Source: Chitinophaga jiangningensis (GTDB taxonomy: Bacteria; Bacteroidota; Bacteroidia; Chitinophagales; Chitinophagaceae). From it: a stretch of 64,000 bases of DNA. A program made the translations under genes and the position numbers. The stretch is taken from NCBI RefSeq assembly GCF_900142605.1, contig NZ_FRBL01000001.1, positions 372,001-436,000 on the forward strand, written 5' to 3'. This document shows, in pieces, positions 8,559-17,364 of the stretch; position 1 is the stretch's first letter, and each line of letters starts with the position of its first letter. Below the pieces are notes generated by a model. It searched no databases, had not been told where the DNA came from, and worked only from the letters and a program-made list of their open reading frames with translations.

Positions 8559-8672
8559 ACTTTTTGTTTGTTTAAAATTATAATGCAAATCTACAGCGGC
8601 TACGTTATTTCGCAGATGGACTAAAATCATTATGTATTGGACTTTTTTTCCTGCCGGCTGAAAGAATATTTT

Positions 8673-8703
8673 TTTGCAACATGGTTGCATTTTAGTATTT
8701 TTG
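8673..8703 (+). promoter_or_regulatory. Bacteroidota-type promoter with an operator-like palindrome in the spacer
   Basis: TTTG at 8673-8676 and TATTTTTG at 8696-8703 are 19 bases apart, matching the TTTG-N19-TAnnTTTG consensus. TGCAAC-ATG-GTTGCA (8675-8689) is a perfect inverted repeat inside this promoter and probably a repressor site. It drives the gene starting at 8725. Confidence 0.65.
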
Positions 8704-8724
8704 CCGGAAAGCAACATTTACGCC

Positions 8725-9630
8725 ATGCAACAGATTCATTACGACGCTATTATCATAGGCGGAAGCTATGCCGGCCTCTCAGCCGCCATGGCACTGGCAA
8801 GATCAAAGAAAGAGGTATTGGTGATCGACAGCGGTAAGCCCGCCAACAGGTTCACACCGCATTCGCACAACGTCATCACACTGGATGGTACTAAACCAGC
8901 GGACATCAACGCCAAAGCAAAACAGCAGGTAATGGCCTATCCTTCTGTCACATTTGTTACCGACCTGGCCACCCACGCAGCACGCACGCCAAACGGGTTT
9001 AACATCTCCACAAAAAATAACCAGCAGTACCTGGGCAAAAAACTGGTGCTCGCCACCGGTTGGAAAGATGAAATGCCAGATATACCGGGATTTGCCGAAT
9101 GCTGGGGCATCAGTGTACTCCACTGCCCCTACTGCCATGGATATGAAGTGAAAGATCAGCCTACCGGCATCATCGCCAGCGGAGAAATCGGATACGATTT
9201 TGTAAAACTCATCAGCAACTGGACCAATCAACTCACCGTATTTGCCAACGGCCCGCATCTCTTCAATGATGAACAACTGGCCAAACTGCAACAACACGGC
9301 ATACCCGTGATAACCACCGCTATTACAGCCATGATCCACGATGCCGGAAAACTAAAAAAAGTAATGCTGGCCGACGATACAACACATACCATCACCGCAC
9401 TATATGCACGCCCGGCCATGGTGCAGCAAAGCGAAATACCGCAGCAACTGGAATTGGAAATTACAGAACAAGGCATCCTCAAAACTGATATGATGCAACG
9501 TACGTCCGCACCAGGCGTTTATGCCTGCGGCGACATCACCACCATGGGCCGATCCGTTGCCAACGCTATCGCCAGCGGCAGCGTAGCCGGCGCCATGCTC
9601 AACAAAGAACTGATAGCAGACACCTGGTAA
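8725..9630 (+). CDS. NAD(P)/FAD-dependent oxidoreductase, thioredoxin-reductase-like
   Basis: A 301-residue two-dinucleotide-fold flavoprotein. The FAD-binding GGSYAG lies near residue 12, the redox pair C134-P-Y-C137 in HCPYCHGYE is typical of the thioredoxin-reductase-like group, and the closing YACGDITTMG...VANAIASGSVAG contacts FAD. The NADPH-binding glycine motif is poor (IASGEIGYDF), so the electron donor is less certain than the flavin. The ATG at 8725 is chosen because it follows a good promoter; a longer frame from 8674 would start within it. It is divergent from the DoxX gene and convergent with the repeat protein, with no bases between the two stops. Confidence 0.85.
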   Translation: MQQIHYDAIIIGGSYAGLSAAMALARSKKEVLVIDSGKPANRFTPHSHNVITLDGTKPADINAKAKQQVMAYPSVTFVTDLATHAARTPNGFNISTKNNQQYLGKKLVLATGWKDEMPDIPGFAECWGISVLHCPYCHGYEVKDQPTGIIASGEIGYDFVKLISNWTNQLTVFANGPHLFNDEQLAKLQQHGIPVITTAITAMIHDAGKLKKVMLADDTTHTITALYARPAMVQQSEIPQQLELEITEQGILKTDMMQRTSAPGVYACGDITTMGRSVANAIASGSVAGAMLNKELIADTW

Positions 9631-10035
9631 TCAAAAATCAAAAAAGAAGAAAACGAGTGCAGCCCACTCCTTCTTCACGCCGGAAGCATAACCGATGGTA
9701 CTGTACGATTTATTCAGGACACGCCCGTCATCCCTGATGTAGCCAATTGTGCTGTAACTGCTGTTCTGTACAGTACCGTCGTCTTTTACATATCCAACAG
9801 TAGAATAACTACCATCCTGAATCCTGCCATCCTTTGCATACCCTATGGTTTGATAATGCGCATTCTGCACCGTACCACTGCTGCTGATTTTGCCCACCAT
9901 CGTGTAACTGCTGTTTTTGATAGTACCATCACAGCTGATGGTGTATTTGGTGGTGTAGTCGCCCGACTTGATCGTTTGCGCGTTCACCACACCTGCGCAG
10001 GTTGCCAGAATAAGGATCAGGATAAACTTTTTCAT
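9631..10035 (-). CDS. Secreted short-repeat protein
   Basis: A 134-residue protein with a clear signal peptide (MKKFILILILATCAGVVNAQ). About five imperfect repeats of roughly 18 residues follow, each of the form DGTVQNSSYSTIGYV/I. The alternation of polar loops and Y-x-T-I/V-G-Y strands suggests a small periplasmic or surface beta-repeat. The C-terminus is strikingly aromatic (VFFFFDF). The repeat is one seen in hypothetical proteins of this phylum; no function is known. It is divergent from the aminotransferase gene, about 40 bases apart. Confidence 0.75.
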   Translation of the reverse strand: MKKFILILILATCAGVVNAQTIKSGDYTTKYTISCDGTIKNSSYTMVGKISSSGTVQNAHYQTIGYAKDGRIQDGSYSTVGYVKDDGTVQNSSYSTIGYIRDDGRVLNKSYSTIGYASGVKKEWAALVFFFFDF

Positions 10036-10075
10036 GAGTATATTTGAGACATTGTTTACCTAAGTTAACATTTTT

Positions 10076-11248
10076 ATGGACCTCAATCTGCTCAGAAGAG
10101 ATACACCGGGATGTAGCAACGTCATCCACCTCAATAATGCCGGGGCTTCGCTGATACCCCAACCCGTACTGCATGCCATGCAAGATTATCTAGTCCAGGA
10201 AACTGACTTCGGCGGATATGAAACAGCAGATAAATACGCACCGGCCATCACCACTTTTTATGATCAGGCTGCTACCCTGCTCAACACCCGAAGCAGCAAC
10301 ATCGCATACACTACCAGCGCCACAGATGCCTATAATCTTGCACTGTCCTCCGTACCATTCAAACCCGGCGACGTAGTACTGCTTTCTGAAAACGATTATC
10401 CTTCCAACTTCATCACCTTACTTTCTTTGCAAAAGCGGTTTGGGGTACGCCTGGAACTGGTAAAAAACACCGCTTCCGGAGAAATTGACCTGGAAGACCT
10501 GGAAAATAAAATTAAACAACACCGCCCCGTGCTGGTATCCGTTACGCATGTACCTACCAGCTCAGGCCTGGTACAGCCCGCAGCGGCCATTGGCGACATC
10601 ACCTCCCGGCTGGACACGTTGTACCTGCTGGATGCATGTCAGTCGCTCGGACAATTGCCCGTGGATGCGCTAACCATCAAAGCAGATTTCATCAGTGGTA
10701 CCCTGCGTAAATTTTTGCGGGGACCAAGAGGTGCAGGCATGCTCTATGTATCTGATAAAGCACTGCATGCCGGACTGGAACCGCTGATGCCGGATATGCG
10801 TGGTGCGGACTGGACTTCCACCTTTACCTATCAGGCGCGTCAGGATGCTAAAAGGTTTGAATTATGGGAGAAGAATTACATGTCCGTTATCGGTAGCGCC
10901 ACGGCACTGAAATATGCTAACGACATCGGAATACAAGCCATAGCGAATCGCAATGAAATACTGTGCGGGTTCCTCCGCAAAGAGCTCGCCGCCGTACCCG
11001 GCGTACAGCTAATGGACAGAGGCGCACACCCTTGCAGTATCGTCACCTTTGCGGTGCAGGGCCGTCAGGAAACAGGCGCAAAACAATACTTCCGCGATAA
11101 AGGAATCAACCTGCACACCACCAACAGACAATCAGCGATCATCGACTTCCAGGAAAAAGGGGTGGACTGGGTGTTGCGTGTATCGCCGCATTATTACAAT
11201 GAAGAACAGGAGCTGGAAAGATTGATAGAAGTGCTGCGGGAATGGTAA
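10076..11248 (+). CDS. PLP-dependent aminotransferase class V family protein
   Basis: A 390-residue fold-type I PLP enzyme of the class V group (cysteine desulfurase and isopenicillin N epimerase relatives). Supporting features: NNAGASLIPQPVL at the N-terminus, YTTSATDAYNLAL for cofactor phosphate contact, HVPTSSGLVQP, the aspartate-containing LLDACQSLGQLPVD that pairs with the pyridine nitrogen, and SGTLRKFLRGPRG with the Schiff-base lysine. The substrate cannot be told; desulfurase, lyase or epimerase chemistry are all possible. Its stop is 3 bases from the stop of the convergent gene. Confidence 0.85.
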   Translation: MDLNLLRRDTPGCSNVIHLNNAGASLIPQPVLHAMQDYLVQETDFGGYETADKYAPAITTFYDQAATLLNTRSSNIAYTTSATDAYNLALSSVPFKPGDVVLLSENDYPSNFITLLSLQKRFGVRLELVKNTASGEIDLEDLENKIKQHRPVLVSVTHVPTSSGLVQPAAAIGDITSRLDTLYLLDACQSLGQLPVDALTIKADFISGTLRKFLRGPRGAGMLYVSDKALHAGLEPLMPDMRGADWTSTFTYQARQDAKRFELWEKNYMSVIGSATALKYANDIGIQAIANRNEILCGFLRKELAAVPGVQLMDRGAHPCSIVTFAVQGRQETGAKQYFRDKGINLHTTNRQSAIIDFQEKGVDWVLRVSPHYYNEEQELERLIEVLREW

Positions 11249-11251
11249 TAC

Positions 11252-11797
11252 CTACTTTTTGTTGGCGCGCCACCAGCCCATGATGGCTTCCATGCGCTCT
11301 TCGGTACTGACATCTCCCCTTAACTGCAATACAGGCGTTGTTTGCCGGGCCATCCAGGCTTCATGGGCTTCCAGTGTTCTGCCGATACCCGTATTGTTAT
11401 CATATCCGGCGGCCCATGCAAGAAAGGTCTGAAACTTTTCCTGCATGGCCGCATCGGTATCCAGCAAGGCGCCGTAACGTTCATATTCCCGTTGTTTCAC
11501 GCGTTGCATCCTTACCTCCGCTGGCAACCATAAAAAAACGATCAGGTCAAACGGAGGAAAAATATCATCTCCCCAATTAATAACTGAACCACCTAATACC
11601 CACGATGGCACCGCTGCCAACTCACGGGATATCATCGCATTGCGTTCAGCAGGCGCCCGCCGCTCCGAATACGGTAACACGGTGGCCTCCCAGAAATAAA
11701 GATCACTGTCGAAATAAGGAACATCAAGATAGTTTGCCATGGCCTTTCCCAGCGTAGTTACACCTGTGCCGGCAGCGCCGAAAATATGGAGTTTCAT
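11252..11797 (-). CDS. P-loop NTPase, adenylate-kinase-like, with altered Walker A
   Basis: From ATG at 11797 (MKLHIFGAAGTGVTTLGK) the protein has about 181 residues. It looks like the small kinase-like P-loop proteins related to adenylate or shikimate kinase: P-loop at residues 7-15, substrate-side FDSDLYFW, GGSVINWGDD, and a lid-like arginine stretch RMQRVKQREYERYG. The usual P-loop lysine is replaced by valine (GAAGTGVTT), which I recall as common in this subfamily. Reaction unknown. The longer frame from 11890 adds 31 residues that do not fit the family. Confidence 0.7.
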   Translation of the reverse strand: MKLHIFGAAGTGVTTLGKAMANYLDVPYFDSDLYFWEATVLPYSERRAPAERNAMISRELAAVPSWVLGGSVINWGDDIFPPFDLIVFLWLPAEVRMQRVKQREYERYGALLDTDAAMQEKFQTFLAWAAGYDNNTGIGRTLEAHEAWMARQTTPVLQLRGDVSTEERMEAIMGWWRANKK

Positions 11798-11925
11798 ACT
11801 GTAAAAATGCGTATTTATGCGGAAGCTGAAGTCCACCCTTTGAAATTTCCCTAAAAAGGCGGAACTTACTGTTATTGTTCGACCCCACATGACCCCGAAA
11901 TTAATGTAACCTCAAATAAATCCTT

Positions 11926-12870
11926 ATGTCAAGAAGTAAAATCATCGCAGTAGCTGCCGCAGAAAAAGGCAATACTGAAACTCCCCCTGGGAGCAATAAA
12001 ACCAAGTATGGTAAATGGTACGGCCTGGACGGATACGCCTGGTGCGCCATATTTGTTAGCTACGTTTATGATAAAGCCGGGCACCCGCTCGAGGCTATCG
12101 ACAGCCCCAAAGGCTACCAGGGCTGCCAGTCTGGCTACAATTACTGGAAAAGAAATAATCGGCTTGTAACCTCCCCCCAGGAAGGTGATATTGTATTATA
12201 CGACTGGTCAGGTAAAGGCATCTGCAACCATACCGGCATCTTCGTAAAATGGCTCAATGCCGAACGTACCAGCTTCCAGGCCTGGGAAGGCAATACCGCT
12301 ACCGGTAACGACAGCGACGGGGGCAACGTAATGCTGCGTACCCGCAATAAAAGCTCCGTGAGAGCCTTTGTAAAACCATTTGCGCTGGACAAGGAACCCG
12401 ACATTCCGGCACCGGTTTATCTCCTGAAAAAAGGTGACCGCGGCAGCGAAGTAATCACCCTGCAAAAACTACTGTTCGACCTGAAATACAACATTACCGT
12501 AGATGGTATCTTCGGCGATGAAACCAAAAACATCATCGAACAGTTTCAGCAAAAAAATAAACTGGCAGTAACAGGGAAAGTGGATACGCAACTAATCGGC
12601 CTGCTGCAGGAAGCTGCAGTGAAGCCACCGGTAAGCGATACCAAAATCACAACGGGATCGTATATACGTAAAGGTGATAGCGGTGAAGTGGTTTTACTCA
12701 TCCAGCAGGCGCTGAATAAAAAAGGTGCTAATCCTGCTATTGCCGCCAGTGGCGTGTTTGAAGCTACTACCTTTGCGGCGGTGAAATTATTCCAGCAGAA
12801 AAATGGATTGGATGCGGATGGGGTTGTAGGGCCTAAAACGTTTAAAGCGCTTGGACTTACCAACGTTTAA
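11926..12870 (+). CDS. CHAP-domain peptidoglycan hydrolase with two peptidoglycan-binding domains
   Basis: A 314-residue protein. Residues 1-150 form a CHAP cysteine peptidase/amidase domain, with C40 in GYAWCAIFVSYV and H102 in CNHTGIF as the likely catalytic pair. Two PG_binding_1 repeats follow (about 165-230 and 245-312), each opening with KKGDRGSEV or RKGDSGEVV and ending near DGIFG or DGVVG. It should cut peptide bonds in peptidoglycan. There is no signal peptide, as in phage endolysins and some injected lysins, so how it reaches the wall is unclear. It is a single gene followed by paired strong hairpins. Confidence 0.85.
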   Translation: MSRSKIIAVAAAEKGNTETPPGSNKTKYGKWYGLDGYAWCAIFVSYVYDKAGHPLEAIDSPKGYQGCQSGYNYWKRNNRLVTSPQEGDIVLYDWSGKGICNHTGIFVKWLNAERTSFQAWEGNTATGNDSDGGNVMLRTRNKSSVRAFVKPFALDKEPDIPAPVYLLKKGDRGSEVITLQKLLFDLKYNITVDGIFGDETKNIIEQFQQKNKLAVTGKVDTQLIGLLQEAAVKPPVSDTKITTGSYIRKGDSGEVVLLIQQALNKKGANPAIAASGVFEATTFAAVKLFQQKNGLDADGVVGPKTFKALGLTNV

Positions 12871-12873
12871 ATA

Positions 12874-12949
12874 TTGAATAAAGTTGCCCACCTGCGGTGG
12901 GCAACTTTATTCAAACCTTGCAGGCACCAAAGGTGCCTGCAAGGTTTGA
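12874..12949. terminator. Twin perfect hairpins between convergent genes
   Basis: Hairpin 1 has a 19-base-pair perfect stem (12874-12892 with 12896-12914) and loop TGC. Hairpin 2 has an 18-base-pair perfect stem (12911-12928 with 12932-12949) and loop AAA. The two share TCAA at 12911-12914, so they cannot both form fully at once. They lie between the CHAP gene and the convergent SRPBCC gene and may act as a bidirectional terminator. A related pair is at 30083-30154. Confidence 0.7.
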
Positions 12950-12956
12950 AAACTAT

Positions 12957-13370
12957 TTAATTCGCTTCCGCATATTTCTTGAAATTATCCAGGATCGCCT
13001 GCCAGCCACCCTGCTGCATCTCCACCGGATTTTGCGACTCCGCTTCAAACTGCGTAGTAACCGTGGTTCCATTGCCCGCCGGTACAAACGTTACTTTCAC
13101 TTTACGGCCATCACCAAGCACGTAAGCGATTTCTTTTTCCTGGTCCACCGTAGTATACTCTCCGCCAAAATCGAAGGAGAAGCTGCCATCTTTTGCAGCC
13201 ATAGTGTATTTAAACTGGCCGCCTACACGAAGATCATTTTCTGCATGTGGTGTATGCCAGTCTTCCGATGCATTGTTCCAGTTTACAACATGCGCAGGAG
13301 TGTTGTAGAGTTCCCAAACTTTTGCTGCAGGAGCGTTAACGATGCTTTGTACAGTAATAACGGTATTCAT
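12957..13370 (-). CDS. SRPBCC-domain protein, AHSA1/START-like
   Basis: From ATG at 13370 (MNTVITVQSIVNAPAAKVWELY) the protein has 137 residues, a typical single SRPBCC domain. Family marks are the opening beta strand, APAAKVWELYNTPAHVVNWN, a glycine-rich VGGQFKYTM strand, and the closing helix MQQGGWQAILDNFKKY. These proteins bind hydrophobic ligands or help proteins fold; the ligand is unknown. An in-frame start 31 residues upstream is not supported by the domain boundary. Confidence 0.85.
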   Translation of the reverse strand: MNTVITVQSIVNAPAAKVWELYNTPAHVVNWNNASEDWHTPHAENDLRVGGQFKYTMAAKDGSFSFDFGGEYTTVDQEKEIAYVLGDGRKVKVTFVPAGNGTTVTTQFEAESQNPVEMQQGGWQAILDNFKKYAEAN

Positions 13371-13523
13371 ATGACTTAATTTTTCAGTATTGACGTGTGG
13401 TTGTTTACAATGCAAACTTACCCCGTTTTTCCGGTTGATAGCGTGGCTGTGCACGACATTCACCGGGTGAATTCCGACAAAAATTAAATAAATATTGCCG
13501 ATATTAGCAAAAAGACCAGCACC

Positions 13524-14198
13524 ATGCTAACAGAACCTGATGCCGTCGCTGAGCAGGAAAAATTACGACAGCAAATCATTACTGAAAACCGATTCCGGCA
13601 ACCTATCCGCTATATTGCCGGCGCTGATGTGGAATACGATAAGGATACCAATCTTATTGCCGGCGCCATCGCCGTTTTACATTACGACACACTGGAACTG
13701 GCCGCAGTTGCCACACATGTAATGGAGGTTACCTTTCCATATATACCGGGCCTCTTCTCCTTCAGGGAAATGCCGCCCTTACTGGCCGCCTGGGAAAAAC
13801 TAACACTGAAACCTGATCTGATCATCTGCGATGGTCACGGCATAGCTCACCCGCGCCGTTTTGGGCTGGCTTCACACCTGGGGACTATACTTGACCTACC
13901 AACGATTGGCTGTGGAAAAACGAGGCTGTATGGCACCTTTGCGGAGCCAGGTGCCAGAAGAGGCAGCATATCGCCACTACTGGCAGAAGATGATCAGCAG
14001 GTTATTGGCAACGCGCTCCGTACACAGGATAATATTAATCCGGTATTTGTATCCACCGGTCATAAAGTATCGCTGGATACTGCCACTGCTATTGTGTTAG
14101 AAATGGCGCGACTATACCGGCTCCCGGAAACTACCCGTATTGCAGATCACCATGGTCGCCTGGCGATGGAAGCATATAAAGAAAAAAATCCGCTGTGA
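13524..14198 (+). CDS. nfi: Endonuclease V
   Basis: A 224-residue deoxyinosine 3'-endonuclease, which nicks DNA near hypoxanthine and other deaminated bases. Family signatures are clear: AGADVEYDKD with the metal-binding aspartate, the wedge motif FPYIPGLFSFRE, LIICDGHGIAHPRRFGLASHLG with the second catalytic aspartate, GCGKTRL, and FVSTGHKVSLDTA. The length is normal. It is convergent with the S41 peptidase gene, and its stop codon lies in the loop of the shared terminator. Confidence 0.95.
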   Translation: MLTEPDAVAEQEKLRQQIITENRFRQPIRYIAGADVEYDKDTNLIAGAIAVLHYDTLELAAVATHVMEVTFPYIPGLFSFREMPPLLAAWEKLTLKPDLIICDGHGIAHPRRFGLASHLGTILDLPTIGCGKTRLYGTFAEPGARRGSISPLLAEDDQQVIGNALRTQDNINPVFVSTGHKVSLDTATAIVLEMARLYRLPETTRIADHHGRLAMEAYKEKNPL

Positions 14199-14211
14199 GG
14201 CGGATTTTTTT
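14182..14211. terminator. Bidirectional intrinsic terminator overlapping the nfi stop
   Basis: ATCCGC (14188-14193) pairs with GCGGAT (14200-14205) across the loop TGTGAG. The stem is flanked by seven A on the left and a T-tract on the right that extend the pairing. The nfi stop codon TGA is within the loop. Confidence 0.85.
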
Positions 14212-14217
14212 GTGTGA

Positions 14218-15645
14218 TTATTTTTCGAGATAGGCCTGCGCATAGGCAACCCAATCATCCGTATCCTTTATTATTACCGCCGGTTTTACACCTGCGTTAT
14301 CCACACCCTGCCCTTTATCAATCCTTCTGTTTCTGCTGGTAGGGTAGCCTACTACAAAAGGCAGCGTTTTGAATCTGGCAACACGTACATTGGCATAATC
14401 AGCGATACCTGCGCTGGGTGCGCCCATCAGGGTAGTCTTCTTACTTTGCTTTGCCTGTAATAAAAACTCTTCTGTGGTGCTGGCACAACCTCCATCCATC
14501 AGCACTACCACTTTTTTAGGTGCCGGGTTGGTTGCGGTCACTTTTTTCCAGGTATCCCTGGAAATAGGTACCATCTTGCCTTTGTTGGCAGCCATCGTAT
14601 CCACTACCTTTTGCAGCGCTGCTTTTGTATCTTCCGGTAAGCCTACTTTCAGCAGTTCCTTCCAGCTGTTAATATTATCTTCTGTAGCCCAAACATCAGC
14701 ACCGGTGATGCGGATGGAGTCCGTGTACAGCAATGGGCTTACTGCAGCAAAGGCAGCGTCGCTGCCGCCACCATTACCACGTACATCTATGATCAGGTTC
14801 GGATGGGCAGCAATGTCTTTATTATTAGCTTTCATTACACTGTCGATGGCATCCAGCTGATCCTGTTCAAAAGAAGCCATGCGCAGGTAATAGGTTTTAT
14901 CAGAGAGCTTTTTCACGAATGTTGCAGGGGTAGTAGTTGCCGCCTGGAGGTTCCCCGGCTTAAAACCGGCACTTTCCCTGATCCACTTGCCAAAGGAGTT
15001 ACTGTTGGTCACCAGGCTGATATTTTTCAACAGCCCCATGTCCGTGTATTCGAAACCGTTAAACACATAGTTAACCGTATCGTATTTCAATTCCATCAGG
15101 ATATCTCCCTTACGCCATTTATTATCGTACGACACCAGCACCTGTGCTACGTAATCCCTGAATTTATTTTTTGATTCGGTAACGGCCATGCGCACGGTAC
15201 CTTCTTCATTCCAGAAGATCCCTTCCGGGCCTGTGGAAGTTTTCAGTCGGGTGATGGTCCACGCGCTGAGTGGTACTGATTCCACTTCCTTTCTGGCGGC
15301 ACGGGCGCGGGCAATTTCAGGCAGCGCATGCCGGCTATCGTCCGCAGGGCGGTCCAGGATCAGGTGGCCGTCATGGAAAAAATCGATGTACTGTTTTACA
15401 AGAAACAGGCAGTAGGTAGGCCGTACCGCCTCAGGAGCCAGTTGTTGCAGGCTGCTTACCAGGCTATCGTAGGATTTCCTGCCGTATTGTTTCACTTTAT
15501 CATTGAATCCGGAATAATTGGTTTCCACTTTTTGCCTGATGTACTTGAATTCAGCAGCACAATCGCAGGCGGGAGCCTGTGCGTAGGCGCTGCCGGCTGT
15601 CATCAGCAGGATAAATATGGATAACTTAATTTTCATAGGAGGCAT
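14218..15645 (-). CDS. Secreted S41-family (C-terminal-processing-like) peptidase
   Basis: A 475-residue protein with a signal peptide (KLSIFILLMTAGSAYAQ) followed by CDC near the mature N-terminus. The C-terminal third is an S41 serine protease fold: NLIIDVRGNGGGSDAAF, then DGGCASTTEEFLLQAKQS with S389 the probable nucleophile, then GAPSAGIADY. No PDZ domain is obvious between the two parts. It should be periplasmic. Two starts are possible, 15645 (MPPMKIK) and 15636 (MKIK); the second leaves a more typical signal peptide. Substrate unknown. Confidence 0.85.
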   Translation of the reverse strand: MPPMKIKLSIFILLMTAGSAYAQAPACDCAAEFKYIRQKVETNYSGFNDKVKQYGRKSYDSLVSSLQQLAPEAVRPTYCLFLVKQYIDFFHDGHLILDRPADDSRHALPEIARARAARKEVESVPLSAWTITRLKTSTGPEGIFWNEEGTVRMAVTESKNKFRDYVAQVLVSYDNKWRKGDILMELKYDTVNYVFNGFEYTDMGLLKNISLVTNSNSFGKWIRESAGFKPGNLQAATTTPATFVKKLSDKTYYLRMASFEQDQLDAIDSVMKANNKDIAAHPNLIIDVRGNGGGSDAAFAAVSPLLYTDSIRITGADVWATEDNINSWKELLKVGLPEDTKAALQKVVDTMAANKGKMVPISRDTWKKVTATNPAPKKVVVLMDGGCASTTEEFLLQAKQSKKTTLMGAPSAGIADYANVRVARFKTLPFVVGYPTSRNRRIDKGQGVDNAGVKPAVIIKDTDDWVAYAQAYLEK

Positions 15646-15699
15646 TGGTTTATTACAAAATAAGGCTTTTCACACCTCAAATATGGGAATTTTTTGTAA

Positions 15700-17319
15700 T
15701 TAATCAAGATTTTCCTCGTCCAGCGGTTCACCTTTTTGCATTTCCAGGATTCTTCTTTTTACACCCGGATGCAGGATAAGGCCTACCAGCATACCGCTGA
15801 TGAGCCCTCCGATATGCGCAGCATTGTCGATACCGCCACTGAGGCCCCAGAGCAGGTTATAGCCAATCAGCATCAGGATGTTATAAAGTTGCCGTTTGGC
15901 GTATTCATTTTTATAGGCTTTGGCCAGAAACACCACGCACATTCCAAACAGGCCGAATATAGCGCCGGAGGCGCCCACGCTTACCGTATCCGGATGCCAG
16001 GCAATGCTGGCTGCGCTGGCCACTATGCCGGCTGTAAGATAGGCGATTAGCAGGCGCTTACCGCCGAGCAGTGGTTCCAGAAAGGCACCTGCGAACACCA
16101 GTCCAAACATATTGGAGGCCATATGCACCAGCCCACCATGCAGGAAGGTGCTGGTGAGTAACCGCCACCATTGCCCGTTAATGGTATAGGGCCGGTAGTT
16201 GGCGCCCCAGTGCAGCAGGTCATCTGCCCGAAAGGCCATCACTCCCAGTCCGCTCACTACCATGAGCAAATACACGCCAATATTTAAGTACATCAGTGCC
16301 GGCGTTACATAATAACCCTTATGTGGTTTAAAAAAGGAGGGCTGCTGAGGAGGCACCGGCCGTTGCCGCGTTTCCGTATGTGCGTGCCCGTGATCAGCAG
16401 TGTGCGGCGTGTGCCAGTCGTTGCCATACGGCTGTTCACGGGGTTTTATTTTTGTGTAGATAATAATGGCCGCCCAGATCACAAACGCTAAAATAAAGGC
16501 CAGTATCGTCCAGAGTATGGAAGGCGTATGCTGTGTAAAATCCCCGGACTGTGGTTGCAGCAGGATGCTACCGCTACCGGCGAAGGGCTTGTTTTCATGG
16601 ATGGCTGCCAGCCAGGCATCCTTATCCTGACCACCGGGTACTTTTTCCAGATAGCTGAAATTATTGACTTCGAGGCGGTCAAACTTGTGCTGGCTTTCGT
16701 TTGCAAACTGCCGGAACTCTTTTTCCTTTTGCTCCGGGCTCAGTTTATTCGACACCGTTTTACTATACTTAAGTGCATACCAGGCTACTGTTTTATGACT
16801 GCTGGTATCCGCCGGCTTATCGAAAATGGGCAGCACTACGTAGAGGTACATTTTAAAATCCTCATTCAGCTTACCACTGATTTCCGCATCATTCACCACG
16901 CCTGCATTGGCTTTGTCTATATAGGTTTGGGAGAGATGATAATATTTCGTTGGGGGTAGTTTTGTAATGTCTGAAATTACCTGCAAGTTGGTCAGTTTGC
17001 CGGTAGCAGCAATCAGATAGGTCTGGGCCAGTACTGTTGGTACGCTGATAGCAAGCCAGAGGTACATCTGAATCAGAAAGACTTTATTCTCCGGATTTCT
17101 CAGCTGTAGTTTTAGCAATCGTTCTCTGAAAAATAGCAAAACAGGAATCCAGGCGAGCCCCATTGGCGCCCAGTAATTGAGCACGTCCTGGTCGGCCGCA
17201 AACAGTTCCATTCTTATGAAAAACAGCCAGTGGCAGGCAGAGTATAACAATAAGAATGACAACGCTACTATCAGGTACGGCCATACGAAAACCCGTAATT
17301 TCTCTTTCAGCTGATCCAT
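15700..17319 (-). CDS. Rhomboid intramembrane serine protease with large N-terminal extension
   Basis: A 539-residue membrane protein. The N-terminal 300 residues hold about three membrane helices and a soluble region I do not recognise. The C-terminal rhomboid core (about 345-520) shows HGGLVHMASNMFG, the nucleophile S451 in VGASGAIFG and the partner H502 in NAAHIGGLISG, so both catalytic residues are present. It should cleave membrane proteins within or near their helices. It lies 45 bases downstream of a second rhomboid gene on the same strand, so the two are probably co-transcribed. Confidence 0.88.
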   Translation of the reverse strand: MDQLKEKLRVFVWPYLIVALSFLLLYSACHWLFFIRMELFAADQDVLNYWAPMGLAWIPVLLFFRERLLKLQLRNPENKVFLIQMYLWLAISVPTVLAQTYLIAATGKLTNLQVISDITKLPPTKYYHLSQTYIDKANAGVVNDAEISGKLNEDFKMYLYVVLPIFDKPADTSSHKTVAWYALKYSKTVSNKLSPEQKEKEFRQFANESQHKFDRLEVNNFSYLEKVPGGQDKDAWLAAIHENKPFAGSGSILLQPQSGDFTQHTPSILWTILAFILAFVIWAAIIIYTKIKPREQPYGNDWHTPHTADHGHAHTETRQRPVPPQQPSFFKPHKGYYVTPALMYLNIGVYLLMVVSGLGVMAFRADDLLHWGANYRPYTINGQWWRLLTSTFLHGGLVHMASNMFGLVFAGAFLEPLLGGKRLLIAYLTAGIVASAASIAWHPDTVSVGASGAIFGLFGMCVVFLAKAYKNEYAKRQLYNILMLIGYNLLWGLSGGIDNAAHIGGLISGMLVGLILHPGVKRRILEMQKGEPLDEENLD

Positions 17320-17364
17320 GTTGATACCATTTGGGTTAGCGCAAAATACGGATTTTCGCTTACC

